Translations under genes and position numbers: made by a program
Notes under the pieces: generated by a model
Database searches by the model: none
What the model saw: the letters and a program-made list of their open reading frames with translations, nothing else
Told to the model about the DNA's origin: nothing
From: Paractinoplanes toevensis
GTDB taxonomy: Bacteria > Actinomycetota > Actinomycetes > Mycobacteriales > Micromonosporaceae
DNA length: 64,000 bases
NCBI RefSeq assembly: GCF_018332695.1
Contig: NZ_BOQN01000079.1
Location: 22,043-86,042, forward strand
Direction of reading: 5' to 3'
Shown: piece after piece, positions 50,399 to 61,526 of the stretch
How positions within the stretch are numbered: the first letter of the stretch is position 1
Layout of the letters: every line of letters starts with the position of its first letter

Positions 50399-51313
50399 GT
50401 GCGGACACTTTTCGTGGGAGCCGGCGCCACCGGCGGATATTTCGGCGGGCGGCTCGCGTCGGTCGGTAAGGACGTCACATTCCTGGTGCGGCCGGGCCGG
50501 CAGACCGTGCTCCAGCAACGTGGACTGCGGATCAAGAGCCCGGACGGCGAGACTCTGGTCCGGCCGCGCACGATCACCGCGGACACCGTGGACGGCCCGT
50601 ACGACCTGGTCGTCCTGGCCGTGAAGAGCTACGCGCTGGAGCAGGCACTGCTCGACATGGCTCCGGCGGTCGGCCCGGGCACGGTGGTCGTGCCGCTGCT
50701 CAACGGCATGCGCCACGTCGACGAGCTCGAGGGCGCGTTCGGGCCGGAGCGGGCCTGGGGTGGCGTCTGCATGATCCAGGCGACGCTCGACGACGACGGC
50801 GACGTGGTGCAGATGACCGGGATGCACCGGATCGGCTACGGGCCGCTGGACGGTTCCGAGGACGAGCGGCTGCCCGCGGTCACCGAGGCGCTGTCCGGGC
50901 CGGAGTTCGACTCGAACCCGTCGCTGTCCATCGTCCAGGACATGTGGGAGAAGTGGGTCTTCCTGGCGGCTCTGGGCGCGGCCACCACGCTGATGCGCGG
51001 CACGGTCGGGGAGATCAACGCGGCGCCCGGCGGCACCGACTTCGGGGCCCGGGTGGCCGCGGAGGCGATGGCGATCGCCTCCGCAGCCGGTCATTCGCCC
51101 CGCGCCGGTGCGGTGTCGGTGCTGCAGAACGGCATCTCGAGCACCGGTCCGATGACCTCGTCGATGTACCGGGACCTGATCCAGGGCGCTCCGGTCGAGG
51201 CGGACGCGATTCTCGGCGATTTCGTGGCCGAGGCTGCCAAGCACGACGTCCCGGCCCCGATGCTCAGCGCGGCGTACACCGCGCTGAGCATCTACTCGAC
51301 GAAACGGGCCTAG
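50399..51313 (+). CDS. 2-dehydropantoate 2-reductase-like protein
   Basis: A 304-residue ApbA/PanE-type reductase. N-terminal NADP-binding motif VGAGATGGYFGGRLA at residues 5-19, then LAVKSYALEQAL and LLNGMRHVDEL; the catalytic Lys is likely in MWEKWVFLAALGAATTLMRGTVGEI. PanE makes pantoate for coenzyme A, but stand-alone paralogues act on other 2-keto acids, so the gene name is not assigned. GTG start 6 bases after the zinc-finger gene, so it may be the third gene of that operon. Confidence 0.88.
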   Translation: MRTLFVGAGATGGYFGGRLASVGKDVTFLVRPGRQTVLQQRGLRIKSPDGETLVRPRTITADTVDGPYDLVVLAVKSYALEQALLDMAPAVGPGTVVVPLLNGMRHVDELEGAFGPERAWGGVCMIQATLDDDGDVVQMTGMHRIGYGPLDGSEDERLPAVTEALSGPEFDSNPSLSIVQDMWEKWVFLAALGAATTLMRGTVGEINAAPGGTDFGARVAAEAMAIASAAGHSPRAGAVSVLQNGISSTGPMTSSMYRDLIQGAPVEADAILGDFVAEAAKHDVPAPMLSAAYTALSIYSTKRA

Positions 51314-51314
51314 G

Positions 51315-51947
51315 TCAGCACCGCTTCCAGGCCAGGTGGTAAACCGTGCCGAGGCTGGTGTCGGTGGAGTCCATCGCGATCATGTTGAGGGTCTTGCCGT
51401 TCGACGAGCCGGTGCCGATCCGCAGCTCGGTGTTGATGTTCAGGTAACGCTTCTCGCCGCACGGCGCCCACGAGTACGACTCGAGTCCGACCAGGTCGGT
51501 GGCCTGCCAGTCGCCGTCGGCCGGCCCGCCGAAGTTGTGCCGGGCCCGGACCGTCTGCGAGTAACCCTGGAAGTAGTAGTTCGCCTGCTCGTACGCCCAC
51601 GCGCCGGGGACCAGGTGCAGGTAGCCGCGGAAATCGGTCTTCGCGATCGCGTACGTGTAGCCCGACGGCACCCGCACGTTGAGGGCGAGCTGGCAGTTGC
51701 GCCGGAACTCGTCGGCCGCCGCGCCCTTGCCGGCCTGCGCGGCGTACTCGCTGTAGAGCACCGTGAACGCGGTGTTGTCCCCGGCCGGCAGCACCGAGGC
51801 GGTGCCGGGCGCGCAGCCGCTGCCGTTGACCCCCACGACTGTGATGGTCATCTTGTCGTTCGGCGGCGGGGTGGCCTTGGCCGGCGAACTCACCGGCGAC
51901 GCCAGCGACGCCAGGAAAAGAGCTCCGGCAGTCAGTGCCTGAAACAT
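51315..51947 (-). CDS. DUF4360 family secreted protein
   Basis: A 210-residue secreted protein: signal peptide MFQALTAGALFLASLASPVSS, then a DUF4360-like domain with ITVVGVNGSGCAPGTASVL and AFTVLYSEYAAQAG near the start and a conserved Cys pair region (RRNCQLAL; SYSWAPCGEKRYLNINTELRI). Function of the family is unknown. AGGAGG lies 7 bases before the ATG and is immediately next to one arm of a 10-bp long-range inverted repeat, so translation might be controlled by RNA structure. Convergent with the reductase gene, one base apart. Confidence 0.88.
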   Translation of the reverse strand: MFQALTAGALFLASLASPVSSPAKATPPPNDKMTITVVGVNGSGCAPGTASVLPAGDNTAFTVLYSEYAAQAGKGAAADEFRRNCQLALNVRVPSGYTYAIAKTDFRGYLHLVPGAWAYEQANYYFQGYSQTVRARHNFGGPADGDWQATDLVGLESYSWAPCGEKRYLNINTELRIGTGSSNGKTLNMIAMDSTDTSLGTVYHLAWKRC

Positions 51948-52346
51948 TTTCTTTCCTCCTGCGAATAGCCGAAAAAGATTTGCATAATGGATTCGTAAAC
52001 CCGCAGGTAACGTACTTTTCGCAGTTCACGGCGGTTGTAGAATGGTCGCAAAATGGCTATTCGCAAGATTTCCGAGTCCGACCGTTCCGACCTTGTCCGG
52101 CTAATTGGCCAGGATTTTCCGGATACCGCTGCGCGGTGGTGGAGCCGGGTGCTACGTCGGCCGATCGGCCCACCCCGAGCGGGCGGATCTGCGGGCAACC
52201 GGACAGTCGTGCGGAAGTTGTCAGCCCCATCGGTGAGAATGACCGCTGACGCGGCCGCACAGGATTAACGACGCCCGACGTGGGGCAAAGACCGGTGCGC
52301 CGAGGTGCGGTCGCGTGCACCGACGGTCGAGGGGTGGGAGCACGAA
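51948..52346. promoter_or_regulatory. 399-base intergenic region with long-range inverted repeat
   Basis: Between the leftward DUF4360 and rightward glgX genes. The first ~120 bases are unusually AT-rich. GCGAATAGCC (51961-51970) and GGCTATTCGC (52055-52064) are exact complements 84 bases apart. GGGAG at 52336 is the glgX ribosome site. Small reading frames here lack coding character and are not annotated. Confidence 0.6.
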
Positions 52347-54457
<2,111 letters not shown>

Positions 54458-54458
<1 letters not shown>

Positions 54459-56773
54459 TGCCCCATTCCGACCACCCCACCGCCGCCCTTGATCGGGCTG
54501 AAGGCCCTCCTCGGGGAACCTATCGAGTCCAGGTCCGACCCGATTTTCCGTTGTCCGCCGCCGCCGAGCTCGTCGATTACCTGGCCGACCTAGGGGTCAG
54601 CCACCTCTACACGGCGCCGATCCTGACCGCGACGCCCGGTTCCGAGCACGGCTACGACGTCGTCGATCACCGCGCGGTGAACCCGGAACTGGGTGGCGGT
54701 GCCGCCTTGACCGACCTGTCCAACGTGTTGAAAGCAGCCGGCCTCGGGCTCGTGGTCGACATCGTCCCCAACCACGCGGGTGTGGCGGTTCCGCCGGTCA
54801 ACCCGACGTGGTGGGACGTCCTGAAGAAGGGCCAGAAATCGGAATTCTCCGATTTCTACGACATCGATTGGTCGCGCGGCCGCCTGCTCCTTCCGGTTCT
54901 GGGGAGTACGCCGGACGAGCTCGACAATCTGCGCGTCGAGGACGGGGAACTGCGCTACTACGACAAGCGCTTCCCGATCGCGGACGGCACCGGCGACGGC
55001 ACGCCACGCGAGGTCCACGATCGGCAGCACTACGAGCTGGTCGACTGGACCCGCGGCGACCGTGAGATCAACTACCGGCGCTTCTTCACCATCACCGACC
55101 TGGCCGGCCTGCGCGTCGAGGACCCGGCCGTGTTCGACGCGACCCACGCCGAGATCCTCCGCTGGATCAGCGAGGGCCTGGCCGACGGCATCCGCGTCGA
55201 CCATCCCGACGGCCTGCGCGACCCCGGCGACTACTTCGCCCGCCTGCGCGAGGCCGCCCCCGGCGCCTGGATCGTGGTGGAGAAGATCCTCGAACCGGGC
55301 GAGGAGCTGCCGCCCTGGCCGGTCGCCGGCACCACCGGCTACGACGCGCTCGCCGAGGTCTGCGGCGTCTTCGTCGACCCGTCCACCGAGGCGTTCTTCG
55401 ACACCCTCCAGCACCACCTCACCGGCGCCGAGACCTCCTGGCAGGACCAGGTGCACCAGGCCAAACTGGCGATCGCCACCACCCACCTCGCCGCCGAGCT
55501 CGACCGGCTCGCCCGCCTCGTACCCGAGATCGAAGCCGCCCCCAAGGCACTCGCCGAACTCGCCGCCTGCTTCCCGGTCTACCGCTCCTACCTGCCGTTC
55601 GGCTCCCGGCACCTGGCCAAGGCGCGGTCCGAGGCGGGCCGTCGCCGGCCGCAGCTGATCGGGGTGCTCGACCAGCTCACCGCGCGGCTGCGCAACCCCG
55701 CCGACGAGTTGGCCGTGCGCTTCCAGCAGTACACCGGCGCGCTGATGGCCAAGGGCGTCGAGGACACCTCGTTCTACCGCTGGACCCGCTTCACCGCCCG
55801 CAACGAGGTCGGCAACGACCCGGCCAAGTTCGGGGTCAGCCCGGACGAGTTCCACGACGTCACCGAGGAGCGCCGGCGCACCTGGCCGGACGCGATGACC
55901 AGCCTCTCCACCCACGACACCAAGCGCAGCGAGGACGTCCGGGCCCGGCTCGCGGTGCTCGCCGAGGTGCCCGGGGACTGGACCGAGGTCGTACGCCGGT
56001 GGGTCCGGATCGCTCCGCTCCCGGACCCGGCGCTGGCCCATCTCATCTGGCAGGCCGCGGTGGGTGCCTGGCCGATCTCCCGGGAGAGGCTCCAGGCGTA
56101 CGCCGTGAAGAGCGCCCGTGAGGCCGCGACCGCGACCAGCTGGCATCACCCCGACGAGCGTTTCGAATCGCGGCTGCGCGAGATGGTGGACCAGATCTAC
56201 GACGATCCCGCCCTGAACCGGGAGATCGCCGACTTCGCCGCGTCGATCACGCCACCGGGCTGGTCCAACTCGCTCGGCCAGAAGGTCGTGCAGCTCACCA
56301 TGCCCGGCGTCCCCGACGTCTACCAGGGCACCGAGCTGTGGGACCTCTCGCTGGTCGACCCGGACAACCGCCGCCCGGTCGACTTCGCGACCCGCCGCGA
56401 GCTGCTGGCCCGCATCGACGACGGCTGGCTGCCGCCGGTCGACGAGAGCGGCGCCGCGAAGCTTCTGGTCACCAGCCGGGCCCTGCGGCTGCGCCGGCAG
56501 CGTCCGGAACTGTTCACCGGTTACCGCCCGGTCTGGGCCGACGGGCGCTGCGGCGAGCACGCCCTGGCCTTCGACCGCGGCGGCGTGGTGACGGTGGCCA
56601 CCCGGCTGCCCGTGGGTTTGTCACGCCATGGCGGCTGGGGCGACACTTCGCTGTCACTCGACGGCCACAGCTGGACGGAAGTGTTCACGAACACGAGCTA
56701 CGGCGGGAACCGTTTGTCGGTGGCCGAACTGCTGCGCACCTACCCCGTCGCTCTCCTGGTGAAAGAACAATGA
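54458..56773 (+). CDS. treY: Maltooligosyl trehalose synthase TreY
   Basis: A 771-residue GH13 enzyme that converts the reducing end of maltodextrins into a terminal trehalosyl unit. Early motifs GTYRVQVRPDFPLSAAAELVDYLADLG, HLYTAPIL and GSEHGYDVVDH, then DIVPNHAG, nucleophile region DGIRVDHPDGL and VEKILEPGE are characteristic of TreY. The ATG overlaps the glgX stop by one base. Codons 5-18 coincide with a copy of a dispersed repeat found before the second ggt gene, giving the extra HPTAALDRAEGPP segment. Confidence 0.96.
54471..54510 (+). repeat. Dispersed 40-bp repeat, copy B inside treY
   Basis: Matches 24193-24232 at about 35 of 40 positions. Here it is translated as part of the TreY N-terminus, upstream of the conserved GTYRVQ start of the domain. 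Confidence 0.55.
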
Positions 56774-58503
56774 CGCTCTTCGAAGTCTGGGTCCCCGAGA
56801 AGACGGTCCGGTTGCGGGTGGCGGGGGAGGACCGCGAGATGGAACGCGGCGACGACGGCTGGTGGCGCCTCGACGTGCCCTCGGCCGGCCCCGGCACCGA
56901 CTACGCGTTCCTGCTGCCGGATGCCCCGTCGCCCCTGCCCGACCCGCGCTCGCCGTGGCAGCCGGACGGGGTGCACGGCCCCAGCCGGGTTTACGACCAG
57001 TCCGCCTTCACCTGGACGGACCGGGCGTGGCCGGGCCGTCAGCTGCCCGGCTCGGTGCTCTACGAGCTGCACATCGGGACGTTCACCCCGGCGGGCACCT
57101 TCGACGCGGCCATCGAACGGCTCGACTACCTGGTCGACCTCGGCGTCGATCTCGTCGAACTGCTGCCGGTCAACGCGTTCAACGGTGAGTACAACTGGGG
57201 TTACGACGGCGTCTGCTGGTACGCGCCGCATGCGGCCTACGGCGGCCCCGACGGGCTGAAGCGTTTCGTCGACGCCTGTCATGCGCGCGGCCTCGGCGTG
57301 GTTCTTGATGTGGTTTACAACCACTTCGGACCAAGTGGTGCCTATGCGCCGATGTTCGCGCCCTACCTGTCCGCACACGGCTCGAACCCGTGGGGCGACT
57401 CGGTCAACCTGGACGGCCCGCTCTCCGACGAGGTGCGCCGCTACATCGCCGACAACGTGCTGATGTGGCTGCGCGACTACCACGTCGACGCGCTGCGGCT
57501 GGACGCCGTGCACGCACTCACCGACCACTCCGCGATCAACCTGCTCGAGCAGCTCGCGGCCGAGGTGGAGACGCTGTCGGCGCAGCTGGGCCGGCCGCTC
57601 TCGCTGATCGCCGAGTCCGACCTCAACGACCCCAAGCTGATCACGCCGCGCGAGGCCGGCGGCTTCGGCCTGCAGGCCCAGTGGGACGACGACGTGCACC
57701 ACGCCCTGCACACCCTGCTCACCGGGGAGCGGCAGGGCTACTACGGCGACTTCGGCTCGCTCGATTGCCTGCAGACCGTTCTGGAGGGCGCGTTCTACCA
57801 CGCCGGCACCTGGTCCAGCTTCCGTCAGCGGCACCACGGCCGGCCGGTCAACCGCCTGTTCACGCCGGGCCACCGGTTCGTGGCGTTCCTGCAAAACCAT
57901 GATCAGATCGGCAACCGGGCGATAGGTGACCGGCTCTCCGCGCTGCTCTCGCCCGGCCTGCTCAAGGTCGGCGCGACGCTGCTGCTCACCGGGCCGTTCA
58001 CCCCGATGCTGTTCATGGGCGAGGAGTGGGCCGCCAGCAGTCCCTGGCAGTTCTTCACCAGCCACCCCGAGCCGGAGCTGGCCGACGCCGTCCGCAACGG
58101 CCGCCGGCGCGAGTTCGCGTCGCACGGCTGGGCCGAGGCCGAGGTGCCCGACCCGCAGGACCCGGAGACCTTCCAGCGGTCCAAACTCGACTGGGAAGAG
58201 CCGGCCAAGCCGGGGCACGCCGAGATTCTCGATCTCTACAAGCGACTCATCGCGCTGCGGCGCACCCAGCCCGGGCTGTCCGACCCGTGGCTGTCCAAGG
58301 TCGAGGTCTGGCACGGCGACCAGTACGTCGTGATCAAGCGCGGTTCCTGCCTGGTCGCGGCCAACCTGGCGCCGGTGCCGCAGACCGTCAGCTTGCGCTC
58401 GGTGCCGAGCAAGGTACTCCTCGCCACCGAGCCCGGCGTCGTTCTGCAACGCGATCGGGTGGAGTTGCCGCCCGAGAGTGCGGTGGTGGTAACCACGCGG
58501 TAG
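56770..58503 (+). CDS. treZ: Malto-oligosyltrehalose trehalohydrolase TreZ
   Basis: A 577-residue GH13 enzyme that cleaves trehalose from the end made by TreY. N-terminal E-set domain (MTLFEVWVPEKTVRLRV), then YELHIGTFTPAGTFDAAI, VVLDVVYNHFGPSG, nucleophile Asp in DALRLDAVHAL, acid Glu in LIAESDLND and FLQNHDQIGNRAIGDR. ATG overlaps the treY stop (ATGA). Together glgX, treY and treZ form a complete glycogen-to-trehalose path, an osmo- and desiccation-protective route in actinobacteria. Confidence 0.96.
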   Translation: MTLFEVWVPEKTVRLRVAGEDREMERGDDGWWRLDVPSAGPGTDYAFLLPDAPSPLPDPRSPWQPDGVHGPSRVYDQSAFTWTDRAWPGRQLPGSVLYELHIGTFTPAGTFDAAIERLDYLVDLGVDLVELLPVNAFNGEYNWGYDGVCWYAPHAAYGGPDGLKRFVDACHARGLGVVLDVVYNHFGPSGAYAPMFAPYLSAHGSNPWGDSVNLDGPLSDEVRRYIADNVLMWLRDYHVDALRLDAVHALTDHSAINLLEQLAAEVETLSAQLGRPLSLIAESDLNDPKLITPREAGGFGLQAQWDDDVHHALHTLLTGERQGYYGDFGSLDCLQTVLEGAFYHAGTWSSFRQRHHGRPVNRLFTPGHRFVAFLQNHDQIGNRAIGDRLSALLSPGLLKVGATLLLTGPFTPMLFMGEEWAASSPWQFFTSHPEPELADAVRNGRRREFASHGWAEAEVPDPQDPETFQRSKLDWEEPAKPGHAEILDLYKRLIALRRTQPGLSDPWLSKVEVWHGDQYVVIKRGSCLVAANLAPVPQTVSLRSVPSKVLLATEPGVVLQRDRVELPPESAVVVTTR

Positions 58504-58526
58504 TGCCGGTACGGCACCATGGGCCA

Positions 58527-59621
58527 ATGACCGAGCGCTTCGCGTGGCCGTTGAAGCGGCGCACGCCGGGACCGGACGGCACCGCGGAAGACATCGCCGT
58601 GCAGGACATCGCCGAGCGGGAGGCGGCCGACCGGCGGCTGCCCCCGCCCGACCCGGAACCGCTCGCCGACCCGCGGCCGCGCTTCAACCTGGCTGCGTTC
58701 CGGCTGGCCGCGCTGGGCCTCGCCCTGGTGCTGGCCCTCGCTCTGGCCATGGTGCGGGTGTTCGTCGGCGGCCCGGAGTCGGTCGCCGAGCTGCGCGCGC
58801 GGTCCGGCGTCGACGAGTGGAAGGAACTCGCCGTCGGCGTCAAGGACGACCAGCCCGGCGTCGCCTTCTACGACCCGGCCGACAAGATGTGGAAGGGCTT
58901 CGACGTCGACATGGCGTACATGATCGGCGAAGACCTCGGCTTCCGAAGCGACGAGATCAAGTTCTACGGGATGGAGAGCGAGGACCGCGCCCGCATGCAG
59001 GCGTACGACCTCGATCACAAGCGGGTGGCGGTCAACGTGGTGATCGCCAGCTACAGCATCACCAAAACGCGGATCGACGAAGGGGTTGTCTTCGCCGGTC
59101 CCTACCTCTACACCGAGCAATCGGTTCTGACGCTCAAGGGCCACGCGCCGGTGGCGACCTTCAAAGATCTCACCGACAAACAGGTCTGCTCCCTGTCCAC
59201 CGCCACCAGTCTGACCGGCCTCGAAGCGGCCCATGCCCTCGTGCGCAGCAAGAACCGGATCAGCGAGTGCATCACCGAGATGCGCGCGGGCCGGGTCGAA
59301 GCGGTCAGCACCGACGCCGCCATCCTCGCCGGCTACAAGGCGAAATACCCCAGCGAGTTCGAGCACTGGGACCTCGGCTACGACGCCACCGAGAAGTGGG
59401 GCGTGAACGTCGGCGAGAACCAGGCGCTGAAGAAGCTGATCAACCTCACCCTCTACCGCTCGCTGAAGGACCCCAAGGACGACCGCTGGGAGAAGGCCTT
59501 CCAGGACAACCTGCAGGTCGAGGTCGGCGAGAACAAGAACACCCCGATCGCGGTCGCCACCCAGCCCCCGGTCGACAGGCCGAACATTCGCGACCTGCCG
59601 TGGGAGGACGTCTTCCCGTGA
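58527..59621 (+). CDS. Membrane-anchored family 3 solute-binding protein
   Basis: A 364-residue protein with a ~60-residue cytoplasmic N-terminus, one membrane helix (about 58-78, LAALGLALVLALALAMVRVF) and an extracellular solute-binding domain of the polar amino acid (GluB/GlnH) type: LAVGVKDDQPGVAFYDP, GFDVDMAYMIGEDLGF, and VNVVIASYSITKTRID. It is anchored by a helix, not a lipid: no lipobox Cys is seen. No ABC permease or ATPase follows; instead a membrane protein overlaps by 4 bases. This suggests a sensor, as with GlnH/GlnX in mycobacteria, rather than a transporter (inference). Confidence 0.88.
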   Translation: MTERFAWPLKRRTPGPDGTAEDIAVQDIAEREAADRRLPPPDPEPLADPRPRFNLAAFRLAALGLALVLALALAMVRVFVGGPESVAELRARSGVDEWKELAVGVKDDQPGVAFYDPADKMWKGFDVDMAYMIGEDLGFRSDEIKFYGMESEDRARMQAYDLDHKRVAVNVVIASYSITKTRIDEGVVFAGPYLYTEQSVLTLKGHAPVATFKDLTDKQVCSLSTATSLTGLEAAHALVRSKNRISECITEMRAGRVEAVSTDAAILAGYKAKYPSEFEHWDLGYDATEKWGVNVGENQALKKLINLTLYRSLKDPKDDRWEKAFQDNLQVEVGENKNTPIAVATQPPVDRPNIRDLPWEDVFP

Positions 59622-60640
59622 CGGACATCTACGTCAAGGGCGGGCCGATCCCGCCGCGGCGCCGGCGGGCCCAGCTCAACTGGCTGCTCACCATCCTGCC
59701 GGCGTTCCCGCTGGTCCTGCTCGTGCTCCGGTTGTGGTATCTGAGTCGCCAGGACCTGCCCACGATGCTGCTGCTGGTGCAGTACATCAGCCCGCTCGGC
59801 ATGATCAGCGCGCTGTTCATCACGCTGATCTGGACCGTGCCGGCGGCCATCCTCGTGCTGCGCACCCTCGGCGGCATCCTGCTGGTCAGCGCCCCCGACG
59901 ACGCCGGCCGGTCGCTGCTGGCGGTCACCGCCCTGCGGATGCCCGACTGGGTGGTGCTGCTCGCCACCATGATGGCCGCCTTCACCTGGCAGCTGCGCCT
60001 GCTGCCCACCCTCGGCATGCTGATCGTCTCGATCCTCGGCGTCACCGCCACCCTGCGGTTCCGCACCGAGCGCTGGGTCATGGTGTGGATCACGGTGGGC
60101 GTACCGGTGCTCACCGGCGCGCTCGTGCTGATCTTCGTGTGGCCCGGGATCGTCACCGCGCTGCGGGCCGGCGAGACCACCACGGCTTTGCTGCTCGGTG
60201 TGCCGCCGCTGCTCGGGCCGCTGCTCACCGGCCCGGTGCCGGCCTGGTCGGCCCGCCTGGTCACGCACTGGCCGGCCGTCGCCGCCGCACTCGTTGCCCC
60301 GCTCGCCATCGGGATCATCTTCCTGCGTGCCCCCGTCCTGCCGGACAGCGCCGTCGAGGTCGGCCCGCCCGGCGGCGCCATCGACGTGGTCCGCGGCCAG
60401 CTGATCTCGGTCGACGACACCTCCACCACGATGCTGCAGAGTGACGGCGCTGTCCTTTTCATCCCGAACGACCAGGTTCGCTCGAAGACCCTGTGCCCCG
60501 CGGCGGTCCGGCCGCCGGACAGCGTCGTCGCGGTCCGCGGCTGGCGGGTCGAGGAGTCCGCGTTGTCGTGGATCGCACCCACCCACCGCGACAGCACGGT
60601 CGACCCGCGATGCCTCGGACGCCCGATGAATCCCAGATGA
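59618..60640 (+). CDS. Multi-helix membrane protein coupled to the solute-binding protein
   Basis: A 340-residue protein with about 7-8 hydrophobic helices between residues 22 and 235 and a soluble C-terminal region (about 240-340) with a small beta-rich domain (GGAIDVVRGQLISVDDTSTTMLQ, in pieces, and VLFIPNDQVRSKTLCP). GTG start overlaps the binding-protein stop (GTGA), so the two are made together and probably interact. I do not recognise the family. It could pass the ligand signal across the membrane. Confidence 0.82.
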   Translation: MTDIYVKGGPIPPRRRRAQLNWLLTILPAFPLVLLVLRLWYLSRQDLPTMLLLVQYISPLGMISALFITLIWTVPAAILVLRTLGGILLVSAPDDAGRSLLAVTALRMPDWVVLLATMMAAFTWQLRLLPTLGMLIVSILGVTATLRFRTERWVMVWITVGVPVLTGALVLIFVWPGIVTALRAGETTTALLLGVPPLLGPLLTGPVPAWSARLVTHWPAVAAALVAPLAIGIIFLRAPVLPDSAVEVGPPGGAIDVVRGQLISVDDTSTTMLQSDGAVLFIPNDQVRSKTLCPAAVRPPDSVVAVRGWRVEESALSWIAPTHRDSTVDPRCLGRPMNPR

Positions 60641-60721
60641 GCCCGTATCCACCGCGTTTTTCGGCGACGCGCCGCCGCCCGCGTGCAGACAGGGTGGCGG
60701 TGATCTGGGAAGCTACCCGCC

Positions 60722-61444
60722 ATGACCTTGCACCTGAGGTGGGCAGCGATCACCGATCAAGGACATGTCCGCAGCAACAACGAGGACAGTCATTACGCCG
60801 GTGACAACCTGCTCGTCGTCGCCGACGGGATGGGCGGTATGGCCGCCGGTGATCTCGCCAGCCGCGTCGCCATCGAAGCGATGAGCGTGCTCGACGTGCC
60901 CATCGACAACGAGCACCAGATGGACGCCCTGCACAAGGCGCTGGAGATGGCGAACGGCCGGATCGCCGAGCAGGTCGCCGCCGACCCCGAGCTGCAGGGC
61001 ATGGGCACCACGCTCACCGCGGTCATCTTCTCCGGCACCCGGGCCGCCATGGCCCACGTCGGCGATTCCCGGGCCTACCTGGTGCGCGACGGCCGGCTCA
61101 ACCAGCTCACCAAGGACGACACCTACGTCCAGATGCTGGTCGACCAGGGTCTGATCCGCCCCGACGAGGCCGCCGGCCACCCGCGCCGCTCGGTCGTCAC
61201 CCGGGTCCTGCAGGGCGAACCGGTCAGCCCCGCCTACGTGATCGTCGAACCCGAACCCGGCGACCGCTGGCTGCTGTGCAGCGACGGCCTCACCGCCGTG
61301 GTCAGCAACGAGACCATCGAGCAGGAGATGCTCGCCGCCACCGATGCGAAGTCCTGCGCCGAACGGCTCGTCGACCTGGCCCTGCGCGGCGGCGGCCCGG
61401 ACAACATCACGGTGATTGTCGCCGATCTGACACCGACTGACTGA
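60722..61444 (+). CDS. PP2C-family Ser/Thr protein phosphatase
   Basis: A 240-residue stand-alone PP2C (PPM) phosphatase of the bacterial Stp/PstP catalytic type, without a membrane tail. All metal and core motifs are present: DQGHVRSNNEDSHY, VADGMGGMAAGDLAS, GTTLTAVI, HVGDSRAYLVR, LLCSDGLT and GGPDNITVIV. It removes phosphate from Ser/Thr kinase targets. It lies 81 bases after the membrane protein on the same strand; co-transcription is possible, but a separate promoter is not excluded. Confidence 0.94.
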   Translation: MTLHLRWAAITDQGHVRSNNEDSHYAGDNLLVVADGMGGMAAGDLASRVAIEAMSVLDVPIDNEHQMDALHKALEMANGRIAEQVAADPELQGMGTTLTAVIFSGTRAAMAHVGDSRAYLVRDGRLNQLTKDDTYVQMLVDQGLIRPDEAAGHPRRSVVTRVLQGEPVSPAYVIVEPEPGDRWLLCSDGLTAVVSNETIEQEMLAATDAKSCAERLVDLALRGGGPDNITVIVADLTPTD

Positions 61445-61526
61445 TCAGGTCGTCACCCTGGTTTAGCTGCGGTACCTTACTCCGGTCGCGGAACAGGGGG
61501 CCTGCGGCTCTATCGGGAGTTGATGG

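Noticed and set aside
51935..52268. Small plus-strand frames between DUF4360 and glgX
   Set aside because: No ribosome site, mixed codon use, no recognisable protein; the region looks regulatory.
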